Assembly: GCA_034435035.1 (NCBI GenBank)
Contig: DAOTXW010000101.1
Span: 53,837 to 117,836, forward strand
Length of the DNA: 64,000 bases
Direction of reading: 5' to 3'
From: JAHEME01 sp034435035
GTDB taxonomy: Bacteria > Chloroflexota > Anaerolineae > Aggregatilineales > UBA3940
The notes beneath the pieces are model-generated. The model was not told where the DNA came from. It worked only from the letters and a program-made list of their open reading frames with translations, and did not search any database. The translations under genes were made by a program, and so were the position numbers. Each line of letters starts with the position of its first letter. Within the stretch, counting starts at the first letter, position 1. Positions 1 to 7,893 of the stretch are shown here, piece by piece.

Positions 1-1
1 G

Positions 2-301
2 TGCCTGCCCAGCCTCATCGACCGCCTGCTCAGCGGCGTGAGCGATCGCATCCTGCTGGCGGCCTGGGCGGCAGCCTCCACTGATGTGGCCCGCCGCCAG
101 ATCGTCGATTTTGCCTGCCGCATCCGCCATATACAGCCCGTGACGGACGGCACAGCGCTGATTGCCCGCGGGCTGCAGCCCGGCCCGATGTTCAAGCGCA
201 TTCTGCAGGACCTGCGAGCTGCCTGGCTGGATGGCGCCGTCCAGACGCCTGCCGAGGAGGAGACTCACCTGCAGAGGCTCCTGATGGAGGATGCTCAGTG
301 A
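2..301 (+). CDS. CCA-adding tRNA nucleotidyltransferase, C-terminal end (5' cut by window)
   Basis: The reading frame is open from the first base and ends at a TGA at 299-301, so only the last ~99 residues are present. The C-terminal pattern with ARGLQPGPMFKRIL, then AWLDG and an acidic segment, matches the end of bacterial CCA-adding enzymes and poly(A) polymerase-like proteins, where this helical part contacts the tRNA body. The nucleotidyltransferase head lies outside the window, so the activity cannot be verified here. The stop overlaps the GTG start of the next gene by four bases (GTGA), which suggests translational coupling. Confidence 0.6.
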   Translation, partial: CLPSLIDRLLSGVSDRILLAAWAAASTDVARRQIVDFACRIRHIQPVTDGTALIARGLQPGPMFKRILQDLRAAWLDGAVQTPAEEETHLQRLLMEDAQ

Positions 302-2001
302 CTCATCGCTGTGCCGGTCGTGTGCTCGCGGCAGTTGCCCTGCTGGGGCTGGCTGCCTGCGGGACGCTGGTGCGCCCGATCCTGCCGACGTCCACTGCCT
401 TGCCGGTTACGTCGACGCAGGTGGCTGCCGCGCAGCCCTCGCCCACTGCGACGGTCTCGTCGGCCCCTTTACCCTCGCCGCAACCCACCGCCACGCCGCA
501 GCCCTCACCCACGCCATCTGCGGCGTGGCTGCCCGGTGAGGTACGTGTTTACCCGGGCCCCATCCACTACGCCGGCGATCTGCTGACCTTTGAGATCCCG
601 GTTGAGAACCTCGATCGTCTGCCGGAAGGCGCGGCTCCCCGCGTGCTGCTCGATGGAGAATCGCTCGATGTGCAGCCGTTCCCGGTGGACAGCCCGCTGC
701 GGGAGACCGTGATGGTCTTCCGGTGGGCCTGGGATACCACCGGCCAGGAGGGCATCCGGCATCTGGTCGCTGCCATTCCTCAGCCGGACGGGACACAGCA
801 GGAGGTCGAGTTCTACGTGGAAATTCGGCCAGCCAGCGAAAGACCGCGTTTTGAGTCCGAGGCAGAGTGGCAGCAGATTCGCATCCCGTGCTGCCGGATA
901 GATTATGTGAGCCACACGGCGGCGGCGCGGGACATCGATACCATCGCCGAGCGTACCAGCGACAGCGTCAGGGCGGTCGAAGCGCGCTTCGGCATGGACT
1001 TCCCTGAGGTGTTCCCGGTGGTGCTCATCGATAACATCTGGGGCAACGGCGCGTTTGCCGCCGACCAGATCGTCGCCAGTTACGTCGATCGCGCCTATGT
1101 CAGCCTGGACCTGGATAGCGTGCTGCGCCATGAAGCGACCCACTACGCGGCACGCCGGTTCGGAGAAGAAGCGCCGACAATCCTGGTCGAAGGAATCGCG
1201 GTTTATGTAGCCGGCGGGCACTATAAGCCGGAGCCAATCCCGGCGCGGGCGGCAGCCCTGCTGCCGCTCGAGCTGTATGTTCCACTGGCGAACCTGGCGG
1301 ACAACTTCCGCGCTCACCAGCATGAAGTCGCATACCTGGAAGCAGCGGGCCTGATCGCTTACCTGGTCGAAGAGTATGGCTGGCTGGACTTCCTGACTCT
1401 GTACGGGCAGGATGATATCGCCGGCAGCCCTTCCGAATGGCTGGATGAAGCCCTCCGCCGGGTGTATGGTGTCGGGCTGGACGCGGTCGAGGAAGGGTAT
1501 CTGGCCTGGCTGGAGCAGCAGCCAGCTGACACGCAAGTTGATGATCTCCGCCTGACCATCTCGCTGTTTGAGACGATCCGCCGCTACCAGGATGCCTATG
1601 CGCCGTATCAGGAGTCGCTGCCGCCGCTGGAAGCAGCTCTTGAGCGCGGCATTAGTGCGGAGTTCGTCCGGGAGCCCACCAGCCCGGAGAATCTGGCACT
1701 GGAAACGCTTCTGATCGCGGTGCGGGTGTCTTTGCAGGAGGGGCGCACATTCACTGCCGAAGAGCTCCTGAGGGTGATCAATGCCACCCTCAACGATGGA
1801 AACTTCACCCGCGAACCCGTGGCGGACTTCGTTGCGATTTCTGCCAGCCTGCTGGAGGCAGGATGGGAGGTGCAACAGATCGACCTGGAGCAGGATCGGG
1901 CTGTGGTGCGGGCCATCCACTACCGCCGCTGGCCGCAGTTGGAGACCCTGGTGCTTGAACGGCTCGGCGGGCGCTGGCAGCCTGTGGTGGTGAGCCGGTG
2001 A
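298..2001 (+). CDS. Peptidase MA-like zinc metalloprotease lipoprotein
   Basis: The 567-residue product starts at GTG, overlapping the preceding stop. A short signal peptide ends in a lipobox (LLGLAAC), followed by a long Pro/Ser/Thr linker (residues ~30-75), so the protein is probably a secreted membrane-anchored lipoprotein. A predicted beta domain spans ~80-175. The catalytic signature HEATH is at residues 278-282, and E298 lies 16 residues after the second His in an LVEGIAVY context, as in gluzincin-type peptidase MA domains. Residues ~400-567 form a further alpha/beta region of unknown role. The substrate is unknown. All zinc ligands appear intact, so it may be an active extracytoplasmic protease. 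Confidence 0.72.
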   Translation: MTHRCAGRVLAAVALLGLAACGTLVRPILPTSTALPVTSTQVAAAQPSPTATVSSAPLPSPQPTATPQPSPTPSAAWLPGEVRVYPGPIHYAGDLLTFEIPVENLDRLPEGAAPRVLLDGESLDVQPFPVDSPLRETVMVFRWAWDTTGQEGIRHLVAAIPQPDGTQQEVEFYVEIRPASERPRFESEAEWQQIRIPCCRIDYVSHTAAARDIDTIAERTSDSVRAVEARFGMDFPEVFPVVLIDNIWGNGAFAADQIVASYVDRAYVSLDLDSVLRHEATHYAARRFGEEAPTILVEGIAVYVAGGHYKPEPIPARAAALLPLELYVPLANLADNFRAHQHEVAYLEAAGLIAYLVEEYGWLDFLTLYGQDDIAGSPSEWLDEALRRVYGVGLDAVEEGYLAWLEQQPADTQVDDLRLTISLFETIRRYQDAYAPYQESLPPLEAALERGISAEFVREPTSPENLALETLLIAVRVSLQEGRTFTAEELLRVINATLNDGNFTREPVADFVAISASLLEAGWEVQQIDLEQDRAVVRAIHYRRWPQLETLVLERLGGRWQPVVVSR

Positions 2002-2131
2002 GCCGCTCGAACGTATGGACTCCGATGCGTGGTATGTGTTTGAAAAATGAGCCGGTGAACGCAACAATCTGTGCAGGTGTGTCCGCCGCCCTGATCCCGG
2101 ATGTTGCTGGCGGCTGGCGAAGGATTTGCCG

Positions 2132-3196
2132 GTGACCAGCCTGCATCGCTGGTTCCTAAGCGAGTACGCGAGGCTTGAAGAAGCAGGGAAGGGCCGGCTG
2201 GCCGCTGCCTTTGAGGACATGCGCGCAGCGGTGTTTCAGCCGGATCCGGGCCGTGCGCTGGCCGCTCTGCCGGAACTCCGTCGGCTGGCGGACCGCCTGC
2301 GCGAACCAACCTGGCGGGCGGCGGTGGATTATTATGACGGCGCCGTCGCGATCGGCTGGTGCGGGGATCTTGTCCGCGGCATGGCCGCCCTGACAGCCGG
2401 GCTGGCCTCGGCGGCCCATGCGCCGGACCGGGGATCGGTTCTGTCTCTGTTTCTGCAGGAGGCTCTGCTTGGTGCCTGGCTGTCGGTGGATTCGCCCGGC
2501 TATGCCCCGGCGGTCAGGGATGCAGCATCTGCCGCGCTGGCGGCCTCGCCACCCGAAGACATCCAGGCGCGAATGACCGTTGTCTGCGCTCTGGCAGAGG
2601 CCGCCATCGATCCGACGCAGGCGCCGCGTTCGCGTCAGCACATCGAATCGGCGCTGCTGGCGCTCGACTGGCCGGAGCCTTATCGGCTGCGGATGCAGGG
2701 TGCGGCGCTGATCCTGGACGGTCGCCCTGCCGATGGATGCGCGGTGCTGCTGGAGGCGGCTGCCGGGCTGGATGCGTTGGGCTGTGCGATAGACTCCGAT
2801 GAGGCGCGCTTGCAGGCAGCTGCCGGTTATCTCGGCTGGCAGCCTGAGACGGCTCTGGATCTCGCCTGCGGCATGCTGCCCCGCACCGTGCGCTCTATCA
2901 ACCGCGCGCACGATGGTACCGCGCATGGGTTGGTGGGCCAGGCTCTGCTGGCCTGCGGCGCCCCGGCGCAGGCCATCCCGTGGCTGGGGTCCGCGTTGAA
3001 ACGCCTGGCGGGGCTTGGCTGGGCCCGGCTGGAAGCTGAGCTGGCGCTGGCGGTGGCAGGCGCCACGGCGCTGGCGTCCCCGGCGGATCTGCCGGAGGCG
3101 CTCCAGGCCGCGCGTGAGCGAATCGATGGGCTGCGTTCGAAGGATCTGGTGCCTGCTCTACTGATACTTTCAGAGGGCCAGGGGGATGCTGGATGA
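2132..3196 (+). CDS. TPR-like alpha-helical repeat protein
   Basis: This 354-residue protein is rich in Ala and Leu, with repeating helix pairs that resemble degenerate TPRs. No signal peptide, membrane segment or catalytic motif is visible. I chose the GTG at 2132 because AAGGA lies about seven bases upstream; the in-frame TTG at 2126 is too close to that site. Its last codons overlap the start of a similar gene (ATGA), so the pair is probably co-translated. It may be a scaffold or a detached C-terminal domain of an AAA/LuxR-type regulator, but no partner domain is present. Function unknown. Confidence 0.6.
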   Translation: MTSLHRWFLSEYARLEEAGKGRLAAAFEDMRAAVFQPDPGRALAALPELRRLADRLREPTWRAAVDYYDGAVAIGWCGDLVRGMAALTAGLASAAHAPDRGSVLSLFLQEALLGAWLSVDSPGYAPAVRDAASAALAASPPEDIQARMTVVCALAEAAIDPTQAPRSRQHIESALLALDWPEPYRLRMQGAALILDGRPADGCAVLLEAAAGLDALGCAIDSDEARLQAAAGYLGWQPETALDLACGMLPRTVRSINRAHDGTAHGLVGQALLACGAPAQAIPWLGSALKRLAGLGWARLEAELALAVAGATALASPADLPEALQAARERIDGLRSKDLVPALLILSEGQGDAG

Positions 3197-4272
3197 CCGG
3201 TCTTGACCAGTGGTGCAGCGCCCAGCGCGATCATCTCGACCCTGCGCTGTGGGTTGAACTGTGCATGCGGGCAGCTCAGGTGGACGCCCTCATCAGTGAG
3301 GAGTCCTTCGCAGCAGCCCGGGCAGCCCTGCCGGATCTCTACGATCTGACCGACCGGCACGATCTGCCTGCCTGGCGGGTTCTGGCGCAGCTGATGGAGA
3401 GCGCCCTGCGCCTGGCATCGGATGGCCACCTCAACCGGGCGCTGGATCTGGCGGTGATGGCGCTGACCGCGGCTGAACAGCTTCATCCAGTGCATCACCA
3501 TGCTCTGCGGATGGGCGCGCGGCTGAACGCCATTCGATGCTGGCTGAAGGTGGACGAGGTCGGCTACGCGCCGGACGTGTTGGCTATCTCGCGCCAGTTG
3601 CTGCAGGAAGATCCCGCCAGTGACTGGGCCTACTGGTTCAAGGCTTCGATCGCCTGGGCACTGTGGGCGCTCAGGCGCCGCGAAGAAGCGGCGCCCCTGC
3701 TGACGCAGATGCTGGCTGACCTGCCGCAAGTGGCTGATCGCGCTGATCTGATCGAGGGGCGGGCCTACATCGCCTATCGGCTGGGTCGGCTCGGGGAATC
3801 GGCAGCGCTTTATGAGGAAGCCGCGGGCCTGTTCGATCAGCAGGGACTTCGCTACAGTGTGGCCCGCTGTCAGCTGAACCGGGCGCTGTGTCTGCATGAG
3901 GCCAGCCGGCATGTCGATGCCATTGCCCTGATCGCCAATATGATGCCCCGCATCCAGGGGCTGGGGTCAGCTCACTATTCCGGGCTGGCGCACTGCTTCC
4001 GGGGGCGGGCAGCGCTGGCCCTCGGTGACTTCTCGCAGGCTGTGGAGAACCTGGAGCAGGCGATCGATCTATACCGGGGCAGAGGCTGGCTGCGCGACGA
4101 AGCTCAGCTACACATCGATCGGCTGGAGGCGATGCGGGGTTTGCCCAGCAGCCCGGGCTGGGGGCAGGCAGTGCAGGCCGCCCATGATGCCGTCTCCCGG
4201 CTGCGCTCTATCGATCTGGTGGCCCGCCTCGAGGCAGCGTGCAACGGGGGCCGCTGGCCTACTGGCCGCTGA
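3193..4272 (+). CDS. TPR-like repeat protein, partner of the preceding gene
   Basis: The 359-residue product is a helical repeat protein with recognisable TPR-like pieces, for example the stretch around residues 245-305 with YSGLAHCFRGRAALALGDFSQ. It starts at an ATG that overlaps the upstream stop by four bases. Both proteins end in a similar motif (GLRSKDLV here versus LRSIDLV in the other), which suggests an old tandem duplication. No enzyme domain is seen. Its 3' end runs 14 bases into the convergent FHA gene. Likely a cytosolic protein-protein interaction module; role unknown. Confidence 0.6.
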   Translation: MTGLDQWCSAQRDHLDPALWVELCMRAAQVDALISEESFAAARAALPDLYDLTDRHDLPAWRVLAQLMESALRLASDGHLNRALDLAVMALTAAEQLHPVHHHALRMGARLNAIRCWLKVDEVGYAPDVLAISRQLLQEDPASDWAYWFKASIAWALWALRRREEAAPLLTQMLADLPQVADRADLIEGRAYIAYRLGRLGESAALYEEAAGLFDQQGLRYSVARCQLNRALCLHEASRHVDAIALIANMMPRIQGLGSAHYSGLAHCFRGRAALALGDFSQAVENLEQAIDLYRGRGWLRDEAQLHIDRLEAMRGLPSSPGWGQAVQAAHDAVSRLRSIDLVARLEAACNGGRWPTGR

Positions 4273-4840
4273 GTGGTGTCTGCACCACGTAGAGGACCAT
4301 CATCAGGTTGCCCACGCGAATCAGGTCTTCGTTCGCCAGCCGGGTGGCGATTCCCCGGCCCAGCCGCGCCCCGTTAACCAGCGTCCCGTTGGTGCTGCCC
4401 TGATCGATAGCATATAAATGGCTGCGGGTAGGGCGCAGCATGAGATGCTCCCGGGAGACGCCCATCTGCTGGGCGTTATAGGGATCGAGATTCAGGATGA
4501 TATGGCCTGGGCGGCTCTGGCCGCGCCCCAGAATGACGTCGCCATACAGATCCAACCCCAGTACCATCCGCTTGTCCTCGTCAATCATCTCCAGCACAAT
4601 TCGCCAGGGTTCTGCAAGCAGCAGTGTGTCGCCCGGCTCAGGCTGATAGGGCAGCGGGTAGAATGTCAGATCATGATCCTGACGTGTCTGGAAGCCGAAC
4701 GGAATATGCGTCGCCATAAATCGGTTATAGATTGCCCCAATTGAGGCTTCAATGTCGAACTGTGAGACGACCGCTGTCTCATCCGCAGGCGGCGGAGCCT
4801 TGTTGTCTGCGTCGCTGGCTTGTTGGTCTTCGTCGGCCAT
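4259..4840 (-). CDS. FHA domain protein
   Basis: The 193-residue product has an acidic, low-complexity N-terminus (MADEDQQ...), a middle region of ~70 residues, and a C-terminal FHA domain carrying GVSREHL and STNGTLVNG, the phosphothreonine-binding loops. FHA domains read Ser/Thr kinase signals. I chose the ATG at 4840 (complement) because a GAGG motif precedes it and the upstream extension looks non-coding. It lies 28 bases downstream of the small ORF ending at 4869 and probably shares its transcript. No kinase gene is nearby. Confidence 0.8.
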   Translation of the reverse strand: MADEDQQASDADNKAPPPADETAVVSQFDIEASIGAIYNRFMATHIPFGFQTRQDHDLTFYPLPYQPEPGDTLLLAEPWRIVLEMIDEDKRMVLGLDLYGDVILGRGQSRPGHIILNLDPYNAQQMGVSREHLMLRPTRSHLYAIDQGSTNGTLVNGARLGRGIATRLANEDLIRVGNLMMVLYVVQTPLSGQ

Positions 4841-4868
4841 AATCGGATCCTCTGCGCTCTGCTGGATA

Positions 4869-5108
4869 TTAGGCTTTGCCCTCGCCGATCTCACGGGCGG
4901 CGTGCTGCTTCAACACGGCCATCACCTTCTTGGCCTCAAACTTGCGCTGCGGCCAGATCGTCACTCGGGTGGGGCCGTGGGGGTTCATGTCGAGCTGTTC
5001 GATCTTGATGTCATGGCGTGGCGTGATGTCTTCGCTCACGATTTGGTGAACGGCTCGCAGCGCTGCGGCCTGGTCGTCAAAGATCGCCGTGATGGTTTTT
5101 GGGATCAT
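4869..5108 (-). CDS. Small conserved-looking protein of unknown function (79 aa)
   Basis: It starts at ATG 5108 (complement) with GAGGG five bases upstream. The sequence begins MIPKTITAIFDDQAAALRAV and runs as a beta-alpha-beta pattern, faintly like the general-stress YflT/DUF1269 fold, which is a guess. There is no signal peptide or membrane segment. The frame stays open far upstream, but that extension is antisense to the cupredoxin gene and has no start signal. It is probably co-transcribed with the FHA gene. Confidence 0.5.
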   Translation of the reverse strand: MIPKTITAIFDDQAAALRAVHQIVSEDITPRHDIKIEQLDMNPHGPTRVTIWPQRKFEAKKVMAVLKQHAAREIGEGKA

Positions 5109-5195
5109 ACCTGCCCTCACCGATGTGCTGTCTCGTCTCTGTCTAATCATACCGCAAACCGCAAAACCCGGCGCGGTTCCCTCCGGCCGGGCAAA

Positions 5196-5224
5196 TTGGG
5201 TATTACGGGTAGTATCAGTATAAT
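5196..5224 (+). promoter_or_regulatory. Promoter of the cupredoxin lipoprotein gene
   Basis: TTGGGT (5196-5201) and a perfect TATAAT (5219-5224) are separated by 17 bases. The gene starts 86 bases after the -10 box, with AGGAGGGG just before its ATG. Confidence 0.6.
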
Positions 5225-5309
5225 GGTGCCGGCCTGCAGGCAAACGCGGCTGGGCGCGGATCGCAGGCGTAACGTCCGCCTTATTAAGTTTCCCTGGATA
5301 GGAGGGGAT

Positions 5310-5711
5310 ATGTCTCACAGAGGCGTTCTGTTCGTGTTGACGGTCGGAGTGGCGGGCCTGATGCTGGCCTCGTGCGGCCCGCGCACCGCGACGCTTGAGG
5401 TTGAGATGACAGATTACCACTTCACACCGGATTCGTGGGAAGTCCCGGCAGGCAGCGAGGTGACCATCACGATGACCAACAATGGCACACTCGAACATGA
5501 ATGGGTCATCATGAAGAAAGGTACCGAGGCGACGGCTCCCTTTGACGATGATGACGAGCCCAACGTATTCTGGGAGGGAGAGGTAGAACCCGGCGAGAGT
5601 GAAACCTTTACCTTCACGGCTCCAACTGAAGAGGGAGAGTATCAGGTGGTCTGCGGCGTGCCGCCGCACCTTGAAGAGGGGATGATTGGTACCCTGCTGG
5701 TAACTCGTTAG
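5310..5711 (+). CDS. Cupredoxin-domain lipoprotein (type 1 copper)
   Basis: The 133-residue product has a signal peptide with a lipobox ending LASC (Cys22), then a single beta-sandwich cupredoxin domain. All four type 1 copper ligands are in order: H63 in the EHEW loop, then C115, H120 and M125 in the CGVPPHLEEGM loop. It is therefore likely a membrane-anchored, copper-binding electron carrier outside the cell, similar to plastocyanin or sulfocyanin. The start is fixed by AGGAGGGG and the signal peptide. No oxidase or reductase partner lies next to it. An aspartate-rich loop (DDDDE, 79-83) is unusual. Confidence 0.83.
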   Translation: MSHRGVLFVLTVGVAGLMLASCGPRTATLEVEMTDYHFTPDSWEVPAGSEVTITMTNNGTLEHEWVIMKKGTEATAPFDDDDEPNVFWEGEVEPGESETFTFTAPTEEGEYQVVCGVPPHLEEGMIGTLLVTR

Positions 5712-5832
5712 CAGGCAGCCAGTCGCCGGCTTACACTTAATGGACCTTTAACTAGAGTGTCCTCTGCGCTTAACACGGCACCTTTATCATCATGGTTAAC
5801 CTCCGAGGGAACAAGCTGAGCCCAGACAGCAA

Positions 5833-5894
5833 CTTCTCTCTCTTCCTCCTTACTCTTTGGTGGCAAAGCGGCGGCCTGCGAAGGCCGTCGCTTT
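5833..5894 (+). ncRNA. Possible small RNA: anti-SD polypyrimidine tract plus hairpin
   Basis: A pyrimidine tract at 5833-5858 contains TTCCTCCTT, an exact complement of a strong ribosome-binding site. It is followed at once by a 12-base-pair stem (5865-5876 with 5883-5894, one G-U pair, loop TGCGAA). The hairpin is followed by GTCTTC, so a U-tract is poor. The rest of the 5712-6005 gap has no ORF. It could instead be only the terminator of the cupredoxin gene. Confidence 0.3.
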
Positions 5895-5939
5895 GTCTTC
5901 AGGACGGTTCAGCCGGGCCGTTGCCGGCCCTATTTATGG

Positions 5940-5945
5940 TACAAT
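5940..5945 (+). promoter_or_regulatory. Possible -10 element for etfBA
   Basis: TACAAT lies 60 bases before the etfB start. No good -35 box is found at 16-18 bases; TTGCCG at 5921 is too close. Confidence 0.3.
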
Positions 5946-6005
5946 AGACAATACCGCTTCCTGTAACCCTCACAGGCAGGTTCATAACTGAAAGGGGAGG
6001 CTACC

Positions 6006-6788
6006 TTGCGAGTCGTGGTATGCACCAAAGAGGTCCCGGACACGGCAGCCAGAGTCGAAGTCAGGGATGGCGTGGTATCGTGGGGTGATGCGCCACTGGC
6101 GATCAACCCCTGGGACGAATACGCCGTCGAGGAGGCGCTACTGCTCAAAGAGAACCGCGGCGCTGATGCGGTCACGGTGGTCGGCGTCGGCGGGGAGAGC
6201 ACGCTGGAAGCTCTGCGTCATGCGCTGGCGATGGGCGCAGATGAGGCGGTGCTGGTCAGCGACCCTGCCCTGCAGGCAGTGGATACGCTGGTCATGTCGC
6301 AGGTGATCTCACAGGCTGTCCGGAAGCTGGGCGATGTAGGGCTTGCCATGTTCGGCCGGGAGACGGCCGATGGAAACTCTGGCCAGATGGCAGCTCAGGT
6401 TGGCCGGCGGCTTGGCTGGAACACGCTGACTTTTGTTTCCCGTATCGAGGCGATTGACTTCGCTGCCGGCACGATCCGGGTTGTCCGGCTGGTGGAGGAA
6501 GGCCGGCAGATCGTGGAAAGCCGCCTGCCCGCAGTCGTCAGTGTAGTCAAAGAGATCAACGAGCCGCGCTATCCCTCCTTTATGGGCATCCGCAAAGCCC
6601 AGAAGGCGGATATCCCCGTGTGGAGTCTGGCTGATGTCGGCGCGGGAACACCGGCGCCCCGTGTGCGCTGGACGGAAATCTATGCCCTGCCGCCGCGCGA
6701 GGGCAGTGTCGAAGTGATTGAAGGGGCCAGTGTTGAGGAGAAGGCGGCACGCCTGGTTGAGAAGCTGATCCAGGAGAAGGTGATCTAG
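6006..6788 (+). CDS. etfB: Electron transfer flavoprotein, beta subunit
   Basis: The 260-residue product is full length for EtfB, which pairs with EtfA to carry electrons from acyl-CoA and related dehydrogenases to the quinone pool and binds AMP. Family signatures include VCTKEVPDTA at the N-terminus, NPWDEYAVEEAL near residue 35 and a GRETADGNSGQM loop near 115. It starts at TTG with GGGGAGG six bases upstream. EtfA follows after two bases. No acyl-CoA dehydrogenase or ETF-quinone oxidoreductase is nearby, so the electron donor cannot be inferred from context. Confidence 0.93.
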   Translation: MRVVVCTKEVPDTAARVEVRDGVVSWGDAPLAINPWDEYAVEEALLLKENRGADAVTVVGVGGESTLEALRHALAMGADEAVLVSDPALQAVDTLVMSQVISQAVRKLGDVGLAMFGRETADGNSGQMAAQVGRRLGWNTLTFVSRIEAIDFAAGTIRVVRLVEEGRQIVESRLPAVVSVVKEINEPRYPSFMGIRKAQKADIPVWSLADVGAGTPAPRVRWTEIYALPPREGSVEVIEGASVEEKAARLVEKLIQEKVI

Positions 6789-6790
6789 CT

Positions 6791-7780
6791 ATGAGCGGGG
6801 TATGGGTCTGGATTGAACAGCAAGGCGGGCGGGCGGCCAATGTTTCCTGGGAGGCTCTGGGTCTTGGCCGAACGCTTGCCAGTGAGCTTGGCGAGCCGTT
6901 GACGGCAATCATCTTTGGCCCCGGCGCTCAAGCGCTGGGCGCGCAGGCCATCCGCTATGGCGCTGATCAGGCTGCTGCCTGCGAAGACGCCACCCTGGCA
7001 CACTTCCGCATCGATCCCTTCGCCGCGCTGCTGAGCGGGCTGGCTCGCGAACGGCAGCCGTCGATTATCCTGGCCGGGGCGACGACCCGCGGAAGCGACA
7101 TCATGGGAGCCGCCGCGGTTGACCTCGAGGCAGGGCTGATCAGCGGCGCGGTGCAGGTCGCTCTGGAAGGGCGAACTGTCGTGGCACACTGCCCCGTCTA
7201 TTCGGGCAAGCTGATGGCTCGGGTGATAGTGGCCGAACCGGGTAGCACGCCGCAGATGCTCACCGTGCGCAGCCGCGCCTTTCCTCTGCCAGCCGAGGAT
7301 GCCAGCCGCAGCGGTCCGGTAGAAGCTGTGGCTCCGGTCCGCGCTGAAGCCGATATCGCCAGCAAGGTAGTAGGGACAGAGGAAGCCAGCGGCAGCGTCA
7401 GCCTTACCGATGCCGCGATCATTGTATCAGGCGGACGCGGGGTGAATGGCCCGGACGGCTATGCCCCGCTCAAGGAGTTGTGTGCTGTGCTGGGAGCGGC
7501 GCTCGGCGCCAGCCGCGCTGCCGTTGATGCAGGCTGGATTGCCTACGAGCATCAGGTGGGTCAGACGGGTAAAGTCGTCTCGCCCGATCTGTACATTGCG
7601 TGTGGTATCAGCGGCGCGGTGCAGCATCAGGCAGGGATGCGCACCAGCAAGGTCATCGTGGCGATCAACAAGGACGCTGACGCGCCGATCTGGAAACTCG
7701 CTCACTACGGCATCGTGGGCGATCTGTTCCAGGTGGTGCCGGCGCTCACGGCGGCCTTCAAGCAAAAGCTCGGCAGGTAA
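6791..7780 (+). CDS. etfA: Electron transfer flavoprotein, alpha subunit
   Basis: The 329-residue product has the N-terminal Rossmann-like domain (to ~residue 190) and the C-terminal FAD domain. The latter carries VSGGRGVNGP near 215, EHQVGQTGKVVSPDLYIACG near 260 and INKDADAPIW near 295, all typical FAD contacts. It forms a heterodimer with EtfB, encoded two bases upstream, and the two are surely one operon. A GC-rich hairpin follows at 7796-7825. Confidence 0.94.
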   Translation: MSGVWVWIEQQGGRAANVSWEALGLGRTLASELGEPLTAIIFGPGAQALGAQAIRYGADQAAACEDATLAHFRIDPFAALLSGLARERQPSIILAGATTRGSDIMGAAAVDLEAGLISGAVQVALEGRTVVAHCPVYSGKLMARVIVAEPGSTPQMLTVRSRAFPLPAEDASRSGPVEAVAPVRAEADIASKVVGTEEASGSVSLTDAAIIVSGGRGVNGPDGYAPLKELCAVLGAALGASRAAVDAGWIAYEHQVGQTGKVVSPDLYIACGISGAVQHQAGMRTSKVIVAINKDADAPIWKLAHYGIVGDLFQVVPALTAAFKQKLGR

Positions 7781-7795
7781 GGTTTCGGGCTGTCG

Positions 7796-7825
7796 CAGGG
7801 GGTGGGGCATGTGCTCCGCCCCCCG
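7796..7825 (+). terminator. Hairpin after etfA
   Basis: CAGGGGGTGGGGC (7796-7808) pairs with GCTCCGCCCCCCG (7813-7825), 13 positions with two G-U pairs and one mismatch. No U-tract follows, so it may terminate weakly or protect the 3' end. Confidence 0.4.
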
Positions 7826-7893
7826 CGGCTGATCGATCGGCTTCCCCCGGCGTTGAGACCATCCCGGGAGGCTCCCCTGTGGCAGGAGATGCT

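Noticed and set aside
505..2220. Long minus-strand ORF (571 codons)
   Set aside because: It is antisense to the metalloprotease lipoprotein, has an unnatural composition and no ribosome site. High GC creates such shadow ORFs.
4752..5711. Plus-strand ORF joined to the cupredoxin gene
   Set aside because: The first 186 codons are antisense to the FHA and 79-aa genes. The real start is ATG 5310 with AGGAGGGG and a signal peptide.
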